Source: Clostridia bacterium
GTDB lineage: Bacteria > Bacillota_A > Clostridia > Oscillospirales > CAG-272
Reading direction: 5' to 3'
DNA length: 7,054 bases
Assembly: GCA_017529175.1 (NCBI GenBank)
Contig: JAFXNX010000245.1
Coordinates: 1-7,054, forward strand
The translations under genes and the position numbers were made by a program. Under the pieces are notes generated by a model, which worked only from the letters and a program-made list of their open reading frames with translations, was not told the origin of the DNA and did no database searches. Below, piece by piece: positions 5,067 to 7,054 of this stretch (the stretch's first letter is position 1; each line of letters opens with the position of its first letter).

Positions 5067-7054
5067 ATGCCTAAGAGTCAATACGTAGATCCCGGCAAGG
5101 TGTTCCAGCCCGGTTACGCCGAATTCGAAAAGATCCCGCTTTGCACCTACAACAAAACAATAAAAGACGAGAAAGCCAATTATAAAAAAGAAGACTTCCT
5201 CCGCATCTATCACGATATGAGAACGATCCGCGAGTTCGAGACGATGCTCAACGAGATCAAAGTCAAGAGCGAATACCGCGGCGTCGAGTATCACAACCCC
5301 GGACCCGCTCACCTGTCGATAGGTCAGGAGGCGTCCGCGGTCGGTCAGGCTTACTGTCTCGACATCAACGACTTCACATTCGGTTCGCACAGAAGCCACG
5401 GCGAGATCCTCGCTAAAGGCCTCTCCTCGATCAACAAACTCACCGAGGACGAACTGTACGCGATTATGAAGGAATTCCTCGGCGGCACAATCCTCGGCGT
5501 CGTTGAGAAAAACTTCAAGACCGACAACGTCAAAGAACTCGCCAAAGACTTCCTGCTCTACGGAGCGCTCGCGGAGATCTTCGCGAGAAAGACCGGCTTC
5601 AACCGCGGTCTCGGCGGTTCGATGCACGCGTTCTTCATCCCGTTCGGTATCTTCCCGAACAACGCGATCGTCGGCGGTTCCGCTCCCATCGCGCTCGGCG
5701 CGGCTCTTTACAAGAGAAGCAACGGCAAGCCCGGCATCGTCGTGGCGAACTCCGGTGACGGCGCGCTCGGACGCGGTCCGGTCCTCGAGAGCCTCAACTT
5801 CGCGGCTATGGACCAGATCACCAAGCTCTGGGGCATGGACGGCAAGTACTCGAGCGCCGGTATGCCTATCCTCTTCAACGTATTCAACAACTTCTACGGA
5901 ATGGGCGGCCAGACCATGGGCGAGACCATGGGCTTCGGCAATCCCGCGCGTCTTGCGGCGGGCTTCTCGCCGACACAGCTCCACGCCGAGAAGGTAAACG
6001 GCTACGATCCGCTCGCGGTCATCGAGGCCACTACGAGAAAACGCGACCTGCTCCTCCGCGGAGAGGGTCCGGCTCTCCTCGAAGTCGCTACCTACCGCGT
6101 CTCGGGTCACTCCCCGTCAGACGCTTCCACCTATCGTACCGCCGAGGAGATCGAGGCGTGGCGTGAGGCTTGCCCGATCAAGGCGTACCGTGAAAAACTC
6201 GTCAAGGCGAGAGTCGCGACTAACGCCGAGTTCGACGCTATCGACGAAGCGATCATCGAGAGAATGGTCTCCGTCATCAAACTCGCCATCAACGACGAGG
6301 TCTCCCCGAGAATGGATCTCGCCGCCGAGCCCGATATGATCTCCTCCATTATGTACTCGAACAACCACGTCAAGAGCATGGACGAGTCGAGGAAACCCGA
6401 AGTCCTCATTCCGAAGGAAGAGGATCCGAGAGTCAAACAGATCGCCGGCAAATCCCGCTGGGCATTCGATGCCGACGGCAAACCGGTTCCGAAGATGAAG
6501 GTCTTCGGTCTGCGCGACGGTCTGTTCGAGGCGATAATCGACAAGTTTTACGAGGATCCCACCACGATCGCCTACGGTGAGGACAACCGCGACTGGGGCG
6601 GCGCGTTCGCCGTTTACCGCGGTCTGACCGAGGCGCTCCCGTATCACCGCTTCTTCAACGCGCCGATCTCCGAGTCCGCGATCGTCGGTTCCGCCGTCGG
6701 TTACGCCATGGCGGGCGGCCGCGCCATCGTCGAGCTCATGTATGCGGACTTCATCGGCTGCGCCGGAGACGAGATCTTCAACCAGCTTTCCAAGTGGCAG
6801 TCTATGTCCGCCGGTATCCTCAAGATGCCCGTCGTGCTCCGCGTTTCCGTCGGTTCCAAGTACGGCGCGCAGCACAGCCAGGACTGGACGGCTCTCACCG
6901 CTCACATTCCCGGACTCAAGGTCTGCTTCCCGGCAACCCCGTACGACGCGAAGGGCCTCATGAATCAGGCGCTCAACGGCACCGACCCTGTCGTATTCTT
7001 TGAATCCCAGCGTATTTACGACGTGGGCGAGCAGTTCCACGAAGGCGGCGTCCC
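5067..7054 (+). CDS. Fused alpha/beta E1 component of a 2-oxoacid (probably pyruvate) dehydrogenase, 3'-truncated by window edge
   Basis: E1 uses thiamine diphosphate to decarboxylate a 2-oxoacid and to acylate the lipoyl lysine of E2. The frame is open from the ATG at 5067 to the window end, giving 662 visible residues. The alpha-type part (about 1-470) carries [17 protein letters not shown] at 108-113, GGSMH at 183-187, and the ThDP/Mg motif starting with GDG at 230-232 and closing with NN at 274-275. It also has HSPSD at 348-352 within the conserved loop near the alpha C terminus. The beta-type part begins near 475. It shows GED at 504-506, a PISESAIVG segment, and H603 in AQHSQDW; about 190 of some 330 expected beta residues are visible, so the whole protein should be near 800 residues. 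Two stretches are longer than in ordinary alpha chains: about 114-175, and about 15 residues between GDG and NN. From memory, long fused E1 proteins like this occur in anaerobic Firmicutes. Pyruvate as substrate is inferred. Confidence 0.92.
   Translation, partial: MPKSQYVDPGKVFQPGYAEFEKIPLCTYNKTIKDEKANYKKEDFLRIYHDMRTIREFETMLNEIKVKSEYRGVEYHNPGPAHLSIGQEASAVGQAYCLDINDFTFGSHRSHGEILAKGLSSINKLTEDELYAIMKEFLGGTILGVVEKNFKTDNVKELAKDFLLYGALAEIFARKTGFNRGLGGSMHAFFIPFGIFPNNAIVGGSAPIALGAALYKRSNGKPGIVVANSGDGALGRGPVLESLNFAAMDQITKLWGMDGKYSSAGMPILFNVFNNFYGMGGQTMGETMGFGNPARLAAGFSPTQLHAEKVNGYDPLAVIEATTRKRDLLLRGEGPALLEVATYRVSGHSPSDASTYRTAEEIEAWREACPIKAYREKLVKARVATNAEFDAIDEAIIERMVSVIKLAINDEVSPRMDLAAEPDMISSIMYSNNHVKSMDESRKPEVLIPKEEDPRVKQIAGKSRWAFDADGKPVPKMKVFGLRDGLFEAIIDKFYEDPTTIAYGEDNRDWGGAFAVYRGLTEALPYHRFFNAPISESAIVGSAVGYAMAGGRAIVELMYADFIGCAGDEIFNQLSKWQSMSAGILKMPVVLRVSVGSKYGAQHSQDWTALTAHIPGLKVCFPATPYDAKGLMNQALNGTDPVVFFESQRIYDVGEQFHEGGV

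Noticed and set aside
4506..6110. A 534-codon open frame on the minus strand
   Set aside because: It runs antisense across the end of lpdA and the start of the E1 gene, both of which have clear family motifs. Its translation is rich in Arg, Val, Asp and Glu with no recognisable domain. Such frames arise from the codon bias of GC-rich genes.
6117..7040. A 307-codon open frame on the minus strand
   Set aside because: It lies wholly antisense to the E1 gene, has no recognisable motif and has the same bias-driven composition. The plus-strand E1 frame is open throughout and carries conserved beta-subunit motifs.

Overview
The window has two parts that do not match and that meet near position 1871. 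The left part (1 to about 1871) is very AT-rich: hand counts gave 16/60 G+C for bases 121-180 and 13/60 for 1801-1860. It resembles a low-GC Firmicute or Mollicute-like gut bacterium. The right part (about 1872 to 7054) is GC-rich: 37/60 for 1921-1980 and 39/60 for 3721-3780. It resembles an uncultured anaerobic Clostridia-type bacterium. Both lineage statements are inferences from composition and protein style, not from a search.

Left part. A class B penicillin-binding protein (peptidoglycan transpeptidase) enters from the left edge and ends at 1680. A short gap carries a good promoter and a strong ribosome binding site for rpmG (ribosomal protein L33, four-cysteine zinc form). The L33 reading frame follows the family until residue 50 and then turns into unrelated sequence.

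Junction. At the point where L33 loses its last few residues, a DeoR-family regulator appears that lacks its DNA-binding half. Base composition changes within a few bases. Two genes cut at one point, together with a GC jump, fit an assembly chimera between two genomes best. A real recombination event is possible but less likely.

Right part. The C-terminal half of the DeoR-type regulator is followed, on the same strand and with short gaps (33, 10 and 27 bases), by genes for a 2-oxoacid dehydrogenase complex in the order E2 (lipoyl acyltransferase), E3 (dihydrolipoamide dehydrogenase), E1 (thiamine-diphosphate decarboxylase with alpha and beta chains fused, cut by the right edge). E1 would decarboxylate a 2-oxoacid and acylate the lipoyl lysine of E2. 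E2 would pass the acyl group to CoA, and E3 would reoxidise the dihydrolipoyl group with NAD+. Pyruvate is the most likely substrate, but an acetoin or branched-chain type cannot be excluded by eye. The DeoR fragment may belong to a local regulator of this operon.

No RNA genes, CRISPR arrays, insertion sequences or other mobile elements were recognised, and no stretch above about 60 bases lacks a gene. I found no convincing new biological system here. The items most worth checking are the junction and the unusual E1 architecture and gene order.
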